Below are positions 39,101 to 55,566 of a stretch of DNA of 64,000 bases, one piece after another. Below the pieces are notes generated by a model. It was not told the DNA's origin. It was given only the letters and a program-made list of their open reading frames with translations, and ran no database searches. The translations under genes were made by a program, and so were the position numbers. Numbering within the stretch: position 1 is the stretch's first letter; every line of letters starts with the position of its first letter. This DNA is from Hymenopus coronatus (taxonomy: Eukaryota > Arthropoda > Insecta > Mantodea > Hymenopodidae). The stretch is from NCBI GenBank assembly GCA_030762935.1, contig CM060892.1, positions 88,896,327-88,960,326 of the forward strand, read 5' to 3'.

Positions 39101-42100
39101 TCCGGTACAAATTACACTCATCCAATGATGGTATGTTGAACAAAGTTATTTGATATTGTTAATTCATTAAAATGTCTCTACTTATGATAGATTTACATAT
39201 ACCAGCTATAGTATTAATATGAAACTTTCTTCCATCCTTGTACTATGTAATATATTTTTGACGATAAACGATTTCAAATTAACAATGAATGCTTAGTTAT
39301 ATACATAATGCAACATTTAGTTGTTCTAACGACCCCTTTCGAGGTAAACCAAAATTTGGTGTACTATTTGATCTAACACTATTGTTTGTTACTTTCTATA
39401 CCGCCCAAAAATTCGATAGTGAAATCTACTGAAAATACGCTTATTGGGAACACTGAATAAAAGGTAGAAATGTCCATATGTTTATTTGTGAGCACCTACT
39501 CAAAAATTAAAAGACAGTTAAGTGCCAAGTTTTGTATTTAAGTTTGCTATTTTCGAAGTATGCGATACGAAGATTTTCAGGAAATCCGCTATCTGAAACT
39601 TTATGGTACTTTTTTTTTTCACAGCTACCCTTTTTCAAAAATCAGTTTTATGGATTTAGATTAAAATGTCATATATTAAATATTTACATGGCAAATAAAA
39701 TGTATGTATTTAATTTTCTGGGAACACCTTCTGAAGCTTTTTCAATCTGAAGAAGTTTTGCATAACTGGTAAGCCGTAAGATTTTGTCTATATCTTACTA
39801 CACAACAGAATGTAGATCTCGTTTGTCATATATTGTGGAATTAACCGTTCACAATATATTCCTTATAAGTGACTTTAAAATGTAAATTTCTTTTCAAATG
39901 GAAAGTCGTTATTCACTTTTTTCATCCTCGTCTGCAAAGAGAAGCGAATTTCAGTTGCATCACATAGCGATCAGTTTTTAAAAGACTTAACCACGCATTA
40001 GCCTAATATATTTTATAAGTGCATTTCTGATAATGTTTATATAATGTATGGAATAGAGAGAGAAAGAGGAAAAAAAGAGACAGGCAGAGAGGATTAAGCT
40101 TTTGTAAGAATTGTTTTACAAAATAGGTACAGAAAGTCACATGACTGAAACACAAAGCTGTTATATATCTTATCTAAAGCCTTTTCCTTACGAAAGCTTA
40201 TTGGTCTATCTACTAATAGAGATAACCATTTTCATAAATATATTAATTATATATTTTGTTACGAAAGAAGGGTAGTAGATGTAACTGAAAAGATAGTTGG
40301 ATTTTTAAAAGTGGATCGCTTTAATCTGACCTTGAAATACCTTACCCTTAATATATAGCGAACATGTATTTCAGAAACGTCTCATACTGCAAAAGCTTTA
40401 TTTGAAATATGTTATGTGCTTCAAAGGCAGATTGAACACCCTTTGGGATCAAAATTTTCAAATTTTGCTTTTTATGATAAAGTATTTTTAGGTTTATAGA
40501 ATGCGATTATGATAATTATTTTTCCTGAATCTCATTATTATACTATAAGTTGACGGTTATAAATGTGTTGCAAAAGGTACTAAGCCCCTTTTATGAATGG
40601 CTCCTTTTATTTGCCCAATTTGACTAGGCAACTACAAAAAGGAAAACCTTTTAACCAACGCTTACTCTCCGAAATCTAGATATTTCACTTTTTAAGTTTT
40701 AAAGCCTACCACATTAATCCTGTCTCCAGTTTCTTGTTTAAATTTCGTAAGTCTTTGACATTTGTACTATAAATTTTCATAATGTGTCTTATGGAAAAGT
40801 TTGGAAAAAGAAAATTATATGTCAATTGGCTAGATGCCAGACGCCGAGCGACAAAAAGGAAACTGATAAGCGTAGTATTATGAGTAGTAATAAGATAAAG
40901 TTGTGGAAATGCTGATAACTGAGTCACAGCTCTTAGTAGATGAAAGCCCTCCTAATGAACTTTGTTCTAAAGGATCAGACTCAAGGGGAAAATACAATAG
41001 ATATTTGAAATGAATTTAAGCACCATGGTCTCATGTGATGTAATAGATAAAATAGAACTACCTGCAAAATACTTTATATACCAGATTCCGAAAAGAATTA
41101 CATATGAGAACATAAAATACAATTTATTTGCATGTAGGGATTCCTAAAAACTGTATGTTTGGATGAATGTAATGAAAATAAGGCTACATCTTACACTTCT
41201 GTGCTTCAATAAATATAATATTGATAGAGCAAATTTTCTGCAGATATTGGCATGGAAGTTTTCTAGAAAACTTCGCCTGTTTATTCTGAATTTTGGCCGA
41301 ATTTTGCATAACTGGTAAACCGTAAGAGAAGACAAACATTCCACATAATACACATGCTTTATCTCATTAGGTTTTTTGGTTTTTATTTTTTATTTATTTA
41401 TTTGATATAAATGACTGTTTCTGAAATATTAGTTGTTATTGGACTCAGCTTTTAAATACTTATATGGAATTTGTTAATTCCTGGTCATACAAACAAAGAA
41501 TCACATAGCAACCCGCTTTCAAGAGATTTTACTATCACTTTAGCCTATGGTATACTCCCTTATTTCAGTTCTGCTTACAAGAAAGCAGGTAATAAGACCA
41601 TTTCTAATAATATTTATTTCAATTAGACTGAAATATATAGAATTAATTTGTTACAGATGTGTAGAAAAACTCATCTGAATGGATCTCATAAGAATTTTTG
41701 TTCTTATTGCTAAACTCTTTGTACCTTCTCTATTTAAAACCGGCATACTTTTTACTCTGTACCATATTTAAATGCTAGAAGGGTCATTTAAACATGAGAC
41801 TACATGGCATTTCTGGCGCTGAGCTCATGCTTGTTCTCTTTATTTCTAAAAACTGCATTTTTCTTGACATAATCGGTTTCTTTTGAGCAATTTAAGTCAT
41901 ATTATTTTTAAATTTACAATAAAAGCTCTTTAAGGCCTGTGTTTACACTTTGATATGGGTTTCCCAGAGAATTACATAGATGAGCACATATTTAGTGGTA
42001 AATTTACAAATATTATACGTTTTATAATACCTAAAATAGGGGTTATAAAAATTCTGTATATAGTTCTTCTATTATTCATCAATATTTAGATAAAATTATT

Positions 42101-43533
42101 TACAGGTACGTGAATACGCTTACCAGATATTATACATGAAAAAAAGTGTTCCTCAAGGAGCATTTTTAAAATGTAATAATGTAAAACTATTTGGACGAAA
42201 TGGATAACATTTTGCGCGGAGACTACAATAATTACGAGAAATAAATTCACACAAATGCTAGCTCTTTATTTAAAATATAGAATTTAGGATTTTCACCTGT
42301 CCATGTGCTTAAAGTAGATAATTTGAATGCAGATTCGTGTACGGAGGCTGCTAACCGTTATTGGTAGGAAAGGATTTTGACGCAGTATGCAAGGAACGTA
42401 TTTAAGATGTTAATCACCTATGATGTTTTGTGTACATTGTGAAGTGGATTATAAATCGGGGAAGAGACAACAACTGAAGGGTTCTGCTGAGTAATGAGTT
42501 GCTGATTTTGAGGGTCACATGTTCTGCAATGATCCGTTTTCAAGTAGTTGACAAAAAGCTTTAAAAGCCTAAGTGTCGGTATATCCCAAACAAAAAACTT
42601 TTCACTTTTCGATGCAAGAGTGTGGTGTAGATTATCATTGGGTATTCTCTCTCACAACAAGCAGTAAACTCGATGTAATGGCTCACCTCCATGGATGTTT
42701 TAGCTCCCGTTACGAAATTTGACAAGGGGAGTGATTGATGAGAAGGATATTGCTCCCCTCCCAATGCTCGTGTCTCGTTAAGGGAGGAGTAGGGGGTGGC
42801 AGTTGCTGGTGTTAAAATTTTCTTCCCCTTAAACCCACCTACCCACAAGAACAAGTAGTTTTCCGAGGAGGCGAAGCCTTTCAGTCGATATATTCACTTG
42901 CCTGTTGCCCAAATTAGCTGCATTATAGGACTTCTGCCCTTACTAGATCATAGCTTAACTCTCATACAATTCTGGAAGCATTATTACTGGAAATGGACAT
43001 TAAAGTCTTTGAACATTTAGTTTATATCTTGCCAGGGCAAAATTATAAAAAAACGAAATTAAATATTCCCTAAATTTAGCCATTAATTTATTTTTCCATC
43101 TAGTTTTTGGGTTTTTCTAAACGTTCTGTTCTTAGGCATTTCAATGTTGCTATTTTTCATGTATATAGGGCAATCAAATGAAATCAGTCAAATATCAAAA
43201 AAGTTATTTTAACATTTTCGATCTAAAAGTTAATCTCGTAACAGTTAACACAATTTTCCGCAGCGACCATTCGCAACGAGCGCGATCTTCACTGAAATTG
43301 CCCAATGAGTTCTACAGCTCTTAACGCTCGAAGGGATATCTGTACACTTGTGCGGTTTCATGTTTTAGCAATGTGGGATTTTTAAGAATTGGTTCGGGTT
43401 CACGACTAGCTCAAGATAGCATGGATCTTATGTTATATGGCTCTCAAGGCTGATATACAACTGGTTGATTTTGTTTTCTGCTTTAACCCTTCATTTTCCC
43501 GTTATCTTTTTCTTTTGTTTTCCACACCTTATA

Positions 43534-43573
<40 letters not shown>

Positions 43574-46500
43574 GTATTACTCACAGTCATTTGTTGGATC
43601 ATTTAGCAATAATACTTCCTTATGTAATGTTAATGACTCAACTTAATATTTCACCCCTTGAGTTACTGATATTACTGCTATAAGCCTGACTCTACAACGA
43701 GGAGTGCAATGGCGGACCTCTTGACTGAAATGACTAGCGGACTTTCCAACTGTAAGTGTTTTTCATAATTGCAACCCCTATTTGCATCAAGCAACTGCCT
43801 AGTTTTGGTTTTATTATGTGACTGTTACACGATTTTCCCATTGGACAATTGTTATCTTTTTCTTTAAGAAAATCCGCTGCTTATACGTGTAGGAGCATTG
43901 AACTTTGGTCCCTTACAATAAGTAACAGTAAATTACCGGTCTCCCTCCAGGGTAGCTGACAAGTGCTGCCCTATTGTCAGGCCCAGGGATCGGAATTGGT
44001 AAGAAAAACCTCATTACGGTACATCTTCAGTTGTTTGGGAGCAGTCTTGTTTTTGCTCGTGTGTAAAATTATTACGATTAACAGTATTTTTATTCTTGTT
44101 CTCAACAAAATATATTTTCTTTTTATTTATAACATGCCTGCATTTAAAATTGGCATTTTTGCAAACACTTACGATATTATTGTTTTCATTATAACAATGT
44201 TATATTGCCATGAAATATTTCACATTTTAATAGTGCAGAAGCGATGATATCGTTTAGTATCTGAATTTAATTTTAGGTAGATGCGAATAGGCGTCTTGTT
44301 GAATTAAAATTTAATTATTGAAATACAGAGAGAAAATATTGTTTTCTTAACATTTCTTCAGTAACGTGTAAATAAATGATGCATGATAAAATATTTTGCT
44401 GTAAGATGTTCTAGCCTCCATTTATCAACATAGGCACACACGTAGCACAAAGGTAGAGGTCACGTGTTGACCTATGAAGGGAAAGATGATATCTTTAGGG
44501 AAAAAGAGTTAGGCCAGAAAGAAGAAGAGATCAAGAAGGAAGAAAGTTAACGCCGAACGTGGATGTGACTGTGGATGACACACGTACCAAGACTAAGAAA
44601 ATATTTTTTCTCTCCTGTGCTCAAGAAAAAAGAGAAGGAGAGATGGGAAAGGTCCTTTTTCCTTCCAGTCTATTGAGGAAGTTACATGAGATAAAATGGT
44701 TAGTGGCAGCTATGGACTCTGGGCTGGCTAGTCACGGAGGCGCAGGGGGAGTCCTGAAGGACTGCAGGACAGTCCAGGACCAGCAGCAGTGATATATGTG
44801 AACAGATAACCCATATTTTTAGCCTTAAATTTTAGGTTGGAATCTTTTTTGACTTGGGAGGGAGCAGTGGAATATCGAAGGGATGGTTCTTGCTGTTAGA
44901 TAGTGGCCACCGAAGCACTCCTGAGAGGGTGGCATATAAGGGATGGACGCTTCCCCGCACGAGGGATGAGAAGGGTGTGCTTCTCTTCTAATATATATGG
45001 ATATTGCTATGTGTGTTTTGCTTGATGGACGGCGACTGGTGGGCCAGTGATAGAATATAGGACTCTCTTTCCCCTTCTCAAAGAAGCTCTAGTACGCGTT
45101 TAATTCCTGTCACCTATTAGCCTCTGCGAATAAAAGATGCAATATGACACCACTAATGTTTAGTTTCTTTACACGTACAACATATATTGCAGATAGATAA
45201 AGTATTGTATTCCACTCAAAAATGCAATTTGAGCTTTCATCTTAAATACCAACTTGTTTTGAGGTCCCGATTCTCGAAATGTTTTATGACAAAAACGAGA
45301 ATTAAGTTCAACATCTTTCAAGAATATGATACGAAAATTAAAAAAAAAGTATTATCACTCAAAATACCTTTCACGTGGAACATTTTTGGCAGGTTAAATT
45401 TTCTCAAAAATGCTTGTAGGGATTTTGACAAAAATTGCCTATATCAAACTTAGCAATATTGCAAATAAAACGCATTTATTGAAGATTCTGGAAATAGACT
45501 GTGAAGTCCTCTTCATTTTGGAGGACCTTGGCATACCCTTTCCAATCATACAGTTTGCTTACATTTCATATCATCCACTTCATGTTCATGCCTGGCTACG
45601 GATCGACCACTCGTTACAGGTGCTCTCGGGTCTTTGGCTCCTCGACAAGCTATTTTGTACAGTTTACGAATTATGTAAAATTCAGCATAATTCATCCAAA
45701 AAGAACAGGTCTTCAGAAGCTTTTCCCAGACAACTCAAGATCCATTTTATTTGTAATGTAAATATTTATAGCATACAGTGTTTTAGTGAAATTCTTTAGA
45801 GTCATTTTTGAAAAAAACAAAATTTAAAAAAAAAGTCTGTCTTTTATGGACTCAAGGGATTTCAAACATATGTTTTCGGTGAACTCTAGGTATCGAATTT
45901 GTGGGTGGAATACATTACATTCTCTTTGCACTAAGTACTAGTTTGTGTAGAGAAAGGAAGAATGCTCATTTATTCAGAGAGGCTCAAAAAATTTATTTCT
46001 CTGGACATCAAATTTTTGGGTGAAATACAATATTTTCTATACCTACTACAATTAATTAGGCGGCAGAGAAGTCAGAACAACGATATACGAGAATAACTCG
46101 GGAAATTGAAAATGACAATAATTAAAGCAACTCCACCTTTGTAATCATTAAACTGTAACTTCGATTAACTTGAAAGTAAATGTCCAATAGTGAAACCTTG
46201 TGACAATTCTCCTCTGCTTTTTCATTTCTGCCCATATGGTTCATCCTAACTGCATTATTTATAAAACAATTAAGTTAAAGAAACGTGTGTTATATTCATA
46301 AGGTTTTCTCTATACAGTAGAGTTTATATTAATAGACATGTTTAATAAAGCTTATTTTTGCATCTAATTCATGTTAATACAAAAATATTTCCACAAATAG
46401 TTGCATTAAACATTGCCTTCTGGTTAAAAACGGATAGAAGAAACACAATCGGGATGTTTAAAAGCACCTCGCGATATTTGGTGTTTGAAATTTCACAATA

Positions 46501-49500
46501 TTTTAATTATAATACAAGAAACCTGAATAATGATAGCACTTTCAAAAAATAACAATAACCATACATTTAATCGAATAATAATAGAAATTCAAACTTAAAC
46601 AAAATTCCTTTCGAATGAACACACCTTCCTAGAAATTCTAAACGGGCTTTGTGTTCGGTTCATGTTCGTCGAATGTAGTTGCTACCGAAGTTTGTTTTCT
46701 GGAGTGAGACAAGCTACTTACGTTTGGCCTTGTTCTATACACCTTTCGGAGAAATGATCGAGCAATCTCACAGACTGGCAGATATACTTTTGATAATCTA
46801 ATGGAACATACAAGCAATACACTACTAGTCATGCCAAAAATGCATTTTATAGAAGCAAACGCATAAGTAGGAAAATACGCCTAAAGAAAATAACTGCTAG
46901 TATCGAATCTTTAAATAATTACCAAGCTGTTACAAACATATATAAATATCTCAAAATTAATAAAGAAGCGTTTCCCTTGTTGAATACCATACTTAAAGGC
47001 AGTACTTGGAGTGGAGGCGGTACCTCAAAATATGAACAAATCACACATTAAATAATGATTATTATAATGTTATGAATCAATGAAACAGTTTTTCACTTGG
47101 TCTCAATCCATCATCCTTATATACCAACAAATTCTCTACCTTTACTACACTTTAAAAATAAGGATCTCAGGTTTGAATGAACTACATCATTTGGGATGTC
47201 AATAAAACAGGCACTCATCCATTCTATTTGAACATGCCCTTTCGAACTAATTGACCTCGCTTGGGCATTTTTGATTACGCGCTCCACTCATACGTTTTGA
47301 TGGTTTAACATGCAACTAGGCTCACGTCGCCCCGTCTTAGTTGCCGTTCCAAGTTGGAACATTGCACGGCACTAACGCTTTTATTTGTTATTTCCATGGT
47401 TTTCCTTCTATGCAGGACTTAAATCCCCAGAACTTACAAGCCAGCGCCTAGAGCCGGAGGCTTTTTGATGAGCAGGGGCTCTGGATGGTCGTCTCCTTAG
47501 CGTAGTAATAGCGCAGCTGCTTACCAAGCGGGAGACCTGGGTTCGATCCCCAGTACCTGGCCCGGGGTGCACTCAGCCTCGTAAGGTCCCTGAGGAGCCA
47601 ATTGAGGATGGAGAAGTAGCGACTCCAGGTCATGAGGACCGCATTAACCAGCCGGGGGGCTCGAGGTGCTGACCACGTCTCACCCTCAACTACTGCACCC
47701 CATCCATGACATCTGTAGTGGACCGAGATGGGGGACGCATCGGCCGGGCAGTAGGCCAAGGTTCCCCATGAGCTGTCGTGCCATGGAGTTATAGGGACTC
47801 TGGGTCAGAGAGAAGCTAGGATGGGGATCAGAACGATGCCTGGTATAAAAACGATTAATTGGTTGATATTAAATGGCGATGAAACAGATGACAGAAAGGG
47901 TGATTGAGTAAATGGTGGAATGAATGGCAGGAGAACCCGAATAGTCCGGAGAAAATCCACCCGTACTCCGCTTCTTCCAACACAGATGCCAGATAGGGTC
48001 CACTAGGGACACTAATATCTATCTACAAGTCCTTTATCACGTAAGTAGTTTAAAATATATTTTAATAAATATCCTAAAGTCAAAATTCTCAAACAATATT
48101 CCATGTGAATCATAGCATGAGGGGGATTTATTGAAAATTCTCTTGTGGCATATTTTGAAGACGGAATTTAATTGCAATGTTTGTAATGTACATATTGTAT
48201 TCAACCCTAAAATTCGATATCGAAATTTCCCCTGAATCCAAAAAAGGCATTTTCAGAACAAGATCCGTGTGTGTCTGTGGGTAGCATAGCTCAAAAACGA
48301 AAATACTTTTAAAAACCAAATTTGGTATTTAAGTTTGGTCTCTTCCAAGGAAGCGACACGAAGATTTTCAGAAAATTCTCCCATCTCTAATTACGCTTTA
48401 CATGGAAAAGATTTCAAAAATTTTGTTTTTCTTAAAAATGGTTTTTAATGATTTTGATTTAAATACATTTTAAAGCCATTTTCATCACAAATAAAATTTA
48501 TATCTTGAATTTTCTTGGAATACCTTCTGAAGACCTGCTTAATCTGGATGAATGTTGCGTAACTAGTAAACATTAAGAGGTAAAACAAAAGCTTACTGCA
48601 CAAAAATATATATCTCGTTAAAATACACAATTTATATCACATACGTTTTTTTCATGGAGTTTACCGTTTTCAAGATATTCCTTGTTATTAGTTTCAATTG
48701 TAAAGTACTTATACTTTTCTAATACAGGAAGTGTCCGTTTTTCTTTAGCTCTAATCCTGGCCAAGTATGGAAGTGATTTTCAATGACAATTGCAGAAACC
48801 ACACATTTTAAAGCATTTGACTATCACTTTAGAATAGCGCATTCCTTTAGTTCCCTTCTACTTATATGAAACTAGCTGCTGTATTTATCTAGATTAGTAT
48901 TGTGTAGAAAGAAGAATAAATTTTAGTAAGAAGTTGGTTTGTAGAGCTGCTAGATTGTCAGATTTTTTTTGAGTTTTGCAGTTACATAGACGTACACATG
49001 CACATACATATAGGATGTTTTTCAAAAAGTGTTTTTAATTTGAATTCGGAAGTCTCAAGTCTATGTATGTCCGATGAAATCTCGATATAGTACTTATAGC
49101 AATTATGTTTTCGTGACTTAGCAACAGATTTGTGCATAAAGTGCCTTCTAGAATATCGTCTGTGGGAGTAGGAAGGCGATTCTAATTTTCCCTGATTTAG
49201 TTGTGGTAATCATGATGACGATAGCTGAAGAGGTCGCATCTAAGAAATGGCCAACACGGATCTCCCATCTCTGCTACTTCCGCGAATGCCAACATTGTGG
49301 CAAAAGAAACGATCCGTGGGGGAAGATAGCATAGTGACCAACAAATAAAACACTTAGTCTCGGTCGTCCAAATACTGCTGGAGAGAACAAAAGAGGAATG
49401 GGACTGCGTCCCCAATCATTTCCTATTGAGTTTTATCCCAGTCATTCATCGATATCGCAGAGCTGGCGCCACTCAACCGTTGCCGAACAAACTAGGAAAC

Positions 49501-52500
49501 ACTCTCAAGGGCCTCTTCAAGTGGACATTTTGTTTTTCCTGTAGGGTGGAACAATGGATTGAGATATAAGTAGAAGATTGGCAAGGAAGCAAGTATAGAG
49601 ACTCTAATGCATCTGATTTCCAGACTATGGGACGGAGTTGGTTGAATGAAAAAGGCAAAAGTACCTTTTTGCTGATTTGAAGGAATATTTACACATTATA
49701 ATGTAATTTCTGTTCCATTCTGAGGCAACTTATTTGTAAACAACCAATGCATATTAATGATATACGAAACTATTACATTGACAAGGCACTATCTATATAG
49801 GAGTGATGAAAAGCAGATTTGCTTTTCTTGATCGCTGTATTCAGCCAGCTTATCATCTCATAAATCTATTTAGAATCCTCTCTTCGGAATACAGAAATAA
49901 TAACAATAAAAGCAAAAATAAAAGAAAAGAGAGGATACATACAGAAACAATGTGTCAGTGAATTCAAAAACACATGAAAATAAGTATTCTAAATAAGATA
50001 TATATCCGTACCATTTTTACTGTTTCTACCATGCATCTATTAGGTGGAGTAAATATGCATTGCACCCAAAATTTCGATAACAAGATTTCACCGGATACAA
50101 ATTTTAAGATCCCCTTAATTAAACAAAACAAATATTTAGAAAAAGGTCTAAGTGTGTATGAGAAAAGTATAACTCAAAAAAAAAAAAAAAGAAAAATCAT
50201 ATTTTTTCATAGTTGCGTCACGCCTGAATAAAAAAAAAACATTTTTAGAGACAGGCCCGTGTATGCCTGTGTATACACGTGGTGCGACCTGATATTTAAG
50301 TTCAGCATCTTGAAGGGTTTTAATACGTAAATTTTCAAGAAAATCTGAACATTTATATTTTTTTCAAAAATGGCCCTAACGATATTTTTACTTTCTCTAT
50401 ACGTATTATGCACATAGTGTATAGAGAAGGTATTGCACTCCACTCAAAAATTCGATATCGAGATTTCACGGCAAATATATGTTTTAGAGTCCCCTTTATC
50501 CAAAAAAAAAGAACATTTTCAGAAAAAGGTCCGTGTGTGTGTCCGTGTGTCCGCATGTCTGTGAACACGATAACTCAACAACGAAAAGTCGATAAAATGC
50601 CAAACTTGGTATTTAAGTTTAGCTTCTTCCAGGGATGCGGCACGAAGATTTTGGGAAAATTCCCCTACCCCCAACTACCCTTTACATAAAAATGTTTTCG
50701 AAAATTTTAATTTTCTCAAAAATGACCAACGATTTTGATTGAAATTTTCTACACTAAGGATATTTATCTGACAAATAAAATGTATTTCTTGAATTATCTG
50801 GGAATAGCCTCTGAAAACTACTTTATTCTGGATGAACTTTACGGCATTTTCTATTACTGCTAAACCGTAAGAGGTGGACAAAAACTTCAGAAACAAAAAA
50901 AAATGTAGAGCACGTTAAAAAACACAATTTATGCTATATACGTTTTTTTCGTGGAGATCATCGTTTTTAGTATATTCTTTGTTTTTGGTTTCAGCTTTGA
51001 AAAACATACTTTTCTCATACAGGGATTTGTCAACTGCTGTCCACACAAACAAAGAAACTTCAGTCACATAGCAACTAGCTTTTGACTATCACTTTAACAT
51101 ATGGTACTCCCTTATTTCGCTTCTACTTACAAGGAAGAAGTAAAAGGACTATTTCTGCTAATTTTTTCTCGACTAGCATGAATTAAATATAAGCATAAGC
51201 TTTTTAACAGTAATTTGTTGCAGAGATCTAGAGAAAGTCATATGAATGGAATACATCAGATTTTTTAAAGTATGATATTTTAACATATGTTCATGACAAC
51301 GAAAATATATTTTAAAATTATTGGGAATAACCTCTGAACTGGTGAACCGTAAGAAATGGACAAAGGCATACTACATCAGAATATATACTTGTTAAACCAT
51401 AACATTTGTGCAATATACTTTTTTTATAGATTCGTCCACTCTGGGATATTCATTGTTATTGGTTTTAGTTCTAAACTACTAACTTTTCTCAAATGAGAAG
51501 TCATCTTTCCTTTAATATATATACTTTTTTTTATTTTCGTCATATAAAGAGAACTGAATTTATATTGTTCCACATAGCCACCCGCAATTAAAATATCTGA
51601 TTATCTATTTAGTGTAATATATTCCTTTTTCTCCCGTCTACTTTTAAGGAACTAAGTAATAATACATTTATGCTAATGTTTATTTTCATTAGCATAAGGT
51701 AAACAAAATAATGTTTTTTTCAAAGGAATTGTTTGCAGAACAGGAAGAGAAAGTTATGTGAATATAACACATGATTTTTAGATTGGAATACACGAAAGTA
51801 TGTATTACTTCATGTGTTTTGATATTGGATTTTTGAGTGGACTATATACATGGTAGAAAAAAAACTATTATATTAATTTACCTAGGATGCTGCAATGCAC
51901 GTTATCTAAAATAATTTTCAAAACGGCTTGTGGTTAGTTGGTGTTCTCAGTTGGTTAGAGCAATGCCATGACCAGCCGAATATCCGTGGTTCAAAACCCG
52001 GTTACGGTATTATATTTTACGCTTTTATTCTATCTTTGCCTACACACAGCATGTGTAGAAGAACAGTTAATTATCATAAGGAGAGCACATGCCTGTAAAT
52101 TGGAAGGTGGGTGAATCTCGGACAACATATGGGATAGAAATCCAATTCTAAGGTAGAGGGCAAGAGTTCCAGAGAGAAGATTGGAAGGGGCAATCCAGTT
52201 ACAACCATATCCTCAGTGCTTCATTAAGGGCACGCATCGAAACTTGACTAGGAGAAATTGGAAAAGTGACTTAACGCCTAGTTTTAAACCGCAAGCAGCA
52301 GGATACACTACCACCAGTTTATCTAATTACCCCTTTCAGTGTGTTATATTCTAAGGCGAAGCTTAACTAAACATACCAGTTTAATCTTATAAAGCAAGGC
52401 CTGACAGATGTTCCAGGGATCTCATTAGCAGTTCCTTTGCTCTAACAGGATGTCCAGCACATCCGCGTTCAATCATTTCCCAAACCTGCCGTGAACCTTA

Positions 52501-54263
52501 TTTAAAAGCTTACAGATCTTTATAAATCTTAAGGGTATGAATCTGTAAAATTATCCAATTATGCAAGATATATTATTAAAACGTATATAATTTTCGGATA
52601 GGTAAAGTCAGACTGAAAATTCAATTTCATAATCGGGATTTGAACCTTGATTCTCCCGGTCTTTAGCCGGTTGCTCCATAACATAGCGTTGAATTTCTCA
52701 ACTGACTCGCATATTTCCCGGTAAACTACAATGATGCTAGCTTCCATGATTGTTTAAATAATGACTCTTATTGTCCAAATTCATTGTTCTAATAAAAATC
52801 TGATGTGTTCCATTCACATGAAATTTCTGTAACAAATGATTGGCAATAAATAAATTCATACTAAAACATTAGAAGAAACGATTTTATTACTTAATTCCTT
52901 ATAAGTAGAAGGGAACTAAAGGACTACACTAAGATAACCCGACAACCAATTTTTTTAAAATGTGGTCGCTATGGGTTTGAAATCCATTTCTCTGCGTGGC
53001 CAAGCGTTGACAAGTACCCGTATGAGAAAAGTTTTAAATATTTTAAAATTAAATCAATAACAAGGAATATCTCGAAAACGACCAACTCCACGAAACAATT
53101 GTATATTAACATAAATTGTGTGCGTTATCGAGATTTACATTTTTTGTGCACTTAGTTTTTGTCTATCTCTTACAGTTTACCAGTTAATGAAAAATTCAAT
53201 TAAAATCATCCGTAATAAACAGATCTTCATAAGCTATTCCCAGAAAATTCAAGATTACATTTTATTTTACATGTAAATATCTTAAATATAAGATATTTTA
53301 ATTAAGATAACATTTTTCAAAACTTATTTCATTTAAAGGGTAGTTTGGGGCAGGGGAATTTTCTTGAAAATCTTCGTGTCTTATCCTTGGATGATACTAA
53401 ACATAAATATCAAGTTTGGTATTTAACGGCCTTTTCGTTTTTGAGCTATGCTGCCCACAGACACACACACACATGCACACACATAAGTGTTCTAGGTTGG
53501 TTTGGATGGTTGGTAGTGCTAGCAAGAGACATGATAGAGACCATATTATTATCATTTAAATTTGACCACCAAATTGGTTTACTTTAGTGCATTATTGCAA
53601 ATAGCTGTTCACATCTCTATGTAGAACCAAGTATGGCCATTCTGAATCCTGGAAGCTGTTTTATATCCAGGGCTGCAATTCCAATACTCATTACAATACG
53701 CGCTAGAAGAGTGCCAAAAGTACACAAGTGGAGTGAGTAGAGAAGGTGTTAAATCTACTGCTTCCAAAGAGATGTGATTTACACTTCGAGACGGTGTCCC
53801 GGAAGACTGTGTTAGCACCCACGCTCCTCAGCATGTTCAATTTCCTTCAGAGCAGCGACATGATAATATAGCGCAGTTAGCTAGCCTCTGTGATTGTGTA
53901 GTGCCTATACATATTGTGTTCGATGTCCAGTTATACTATCTATGCGCCAAGTTCGAACAAGCTTATGAAATAGAAATACGGTAAAGTAAAACTTGCTATT
54001 ATAACACGGTGTTTAAATAATATATTATGATAATAATATCAATCATCCTGAGATTTCCCAGCATTAAACCAGCAAGAAAACACACAAGGTTGAAATGTCA
54101 ATTTCAACTCTCTTGCAGTCCCTTGGAATTTGCATATAGCTCTCAGCCATTCAGCAGATCCGTGTTTTACCAGCCCTCAATAACACTTCACCTTTGTTAT
54201 TTACATCATATGTATTCACAATTGTATGTATTGTATACTATATTATATTGTATTGTATTGTAC

Positions 54264-54296
<33 letters not shown>

Positions 54297-55535
54297 CAAA
54301 AGGAGGAAATTCTAAAGTTAGACAAGATTAAAGCAAAATAAAATAAATATATTATATTACATTAATATCTTTCCTCTAAAGTTACGTATGCCAAATCCCG
54401 GTATATACTTGTTACACCCAACAGCGGCCATCACACGCCTATATCTGTATTGTATTTCAAAGATATAGAGTTTCCGCTAGAGTAACTAACAACACTTTAT
54501 CAGCAGTTCTTAACTACCTCAAAGTCAACTTTTAAGTTTTACACAGCTAGTAAGACCTCCTTTTAATTAGTACCTTAGTATTCTAACTGCTAAAAGAAAA
54601 TACATTTTAAACATTAAAAAGCTCTGTCCGAAGGCTGTTATTTAAATATGCATTTAAAACTTTAAAATATCAGAATATTTATATTTTACTTCCTCTACCA
54701 CGCATAATGTACATGTAGATAGAGAAGATCTGTATTCCAACCAACAATTTGACACTGAGATTTCAAAGGAAATGCATTTTTAAATCAAAAAACCGTTTTA
54801 GAAACAAGTCTGTATGTGGACAGCATAACTCAAAAAAGAAAATTCAATATCTCCAAGGATGCGAAAAACCCCCCACCCCAAAAATGGCTCTCACAATTTT
54901 GGCTCAATTGCTTCATATTAAAGTTATATCGGAAATTAAATGTATTTTTGGATTTTCTGGGAATCACCTCTAAAGACCTCTTCATTCAGGATGAACATTA
55001 CAAAACTGGGAAACCGTGAGCGATGGACAAAAGTTTACTGCACTAAAACACACATTTTATATCCAAAACATTTCTTTTGTGGAATTAACCATTTCCAAGA
55101 TATTTCTTGTTATATTTTCAATTTTTAAAATGCTTGTACTTTCCTCAAATGGGATATAGTCATTCGTATTTCCTGCTCTTGGTCAAGAAAAGAGTAATCG
55201 CCATTACATAACAACCAGCTTTAAATTATTTTCCTGGTGTATTTCCTCATCTCTGTGTACGTTACAAGGAAATAACTTGCAATAAAAGCATTTATGCATA
55301 TGTTTTCCTGGCTTAACGTGAAGTAGTTGGAAAAAACGCCTTTGTAAGAATAGGACCGAGAAAGTCATTTGAATTAGCACATTAGATCTTTACTTTGTCT
55401 AGCCCGTAGCAACAATGTACAAAGGGTTAGAGAGGGTATTGTATTCTACCCAAAATTCGGTATCCTGATTTCGACGGAAATACATATTTTGAGACCAGCT
55501 GAATCTAAAAATAGCATTCTTAGAAGCTCGTTCGT

Positions 55536-55566
<31 letters not shown>
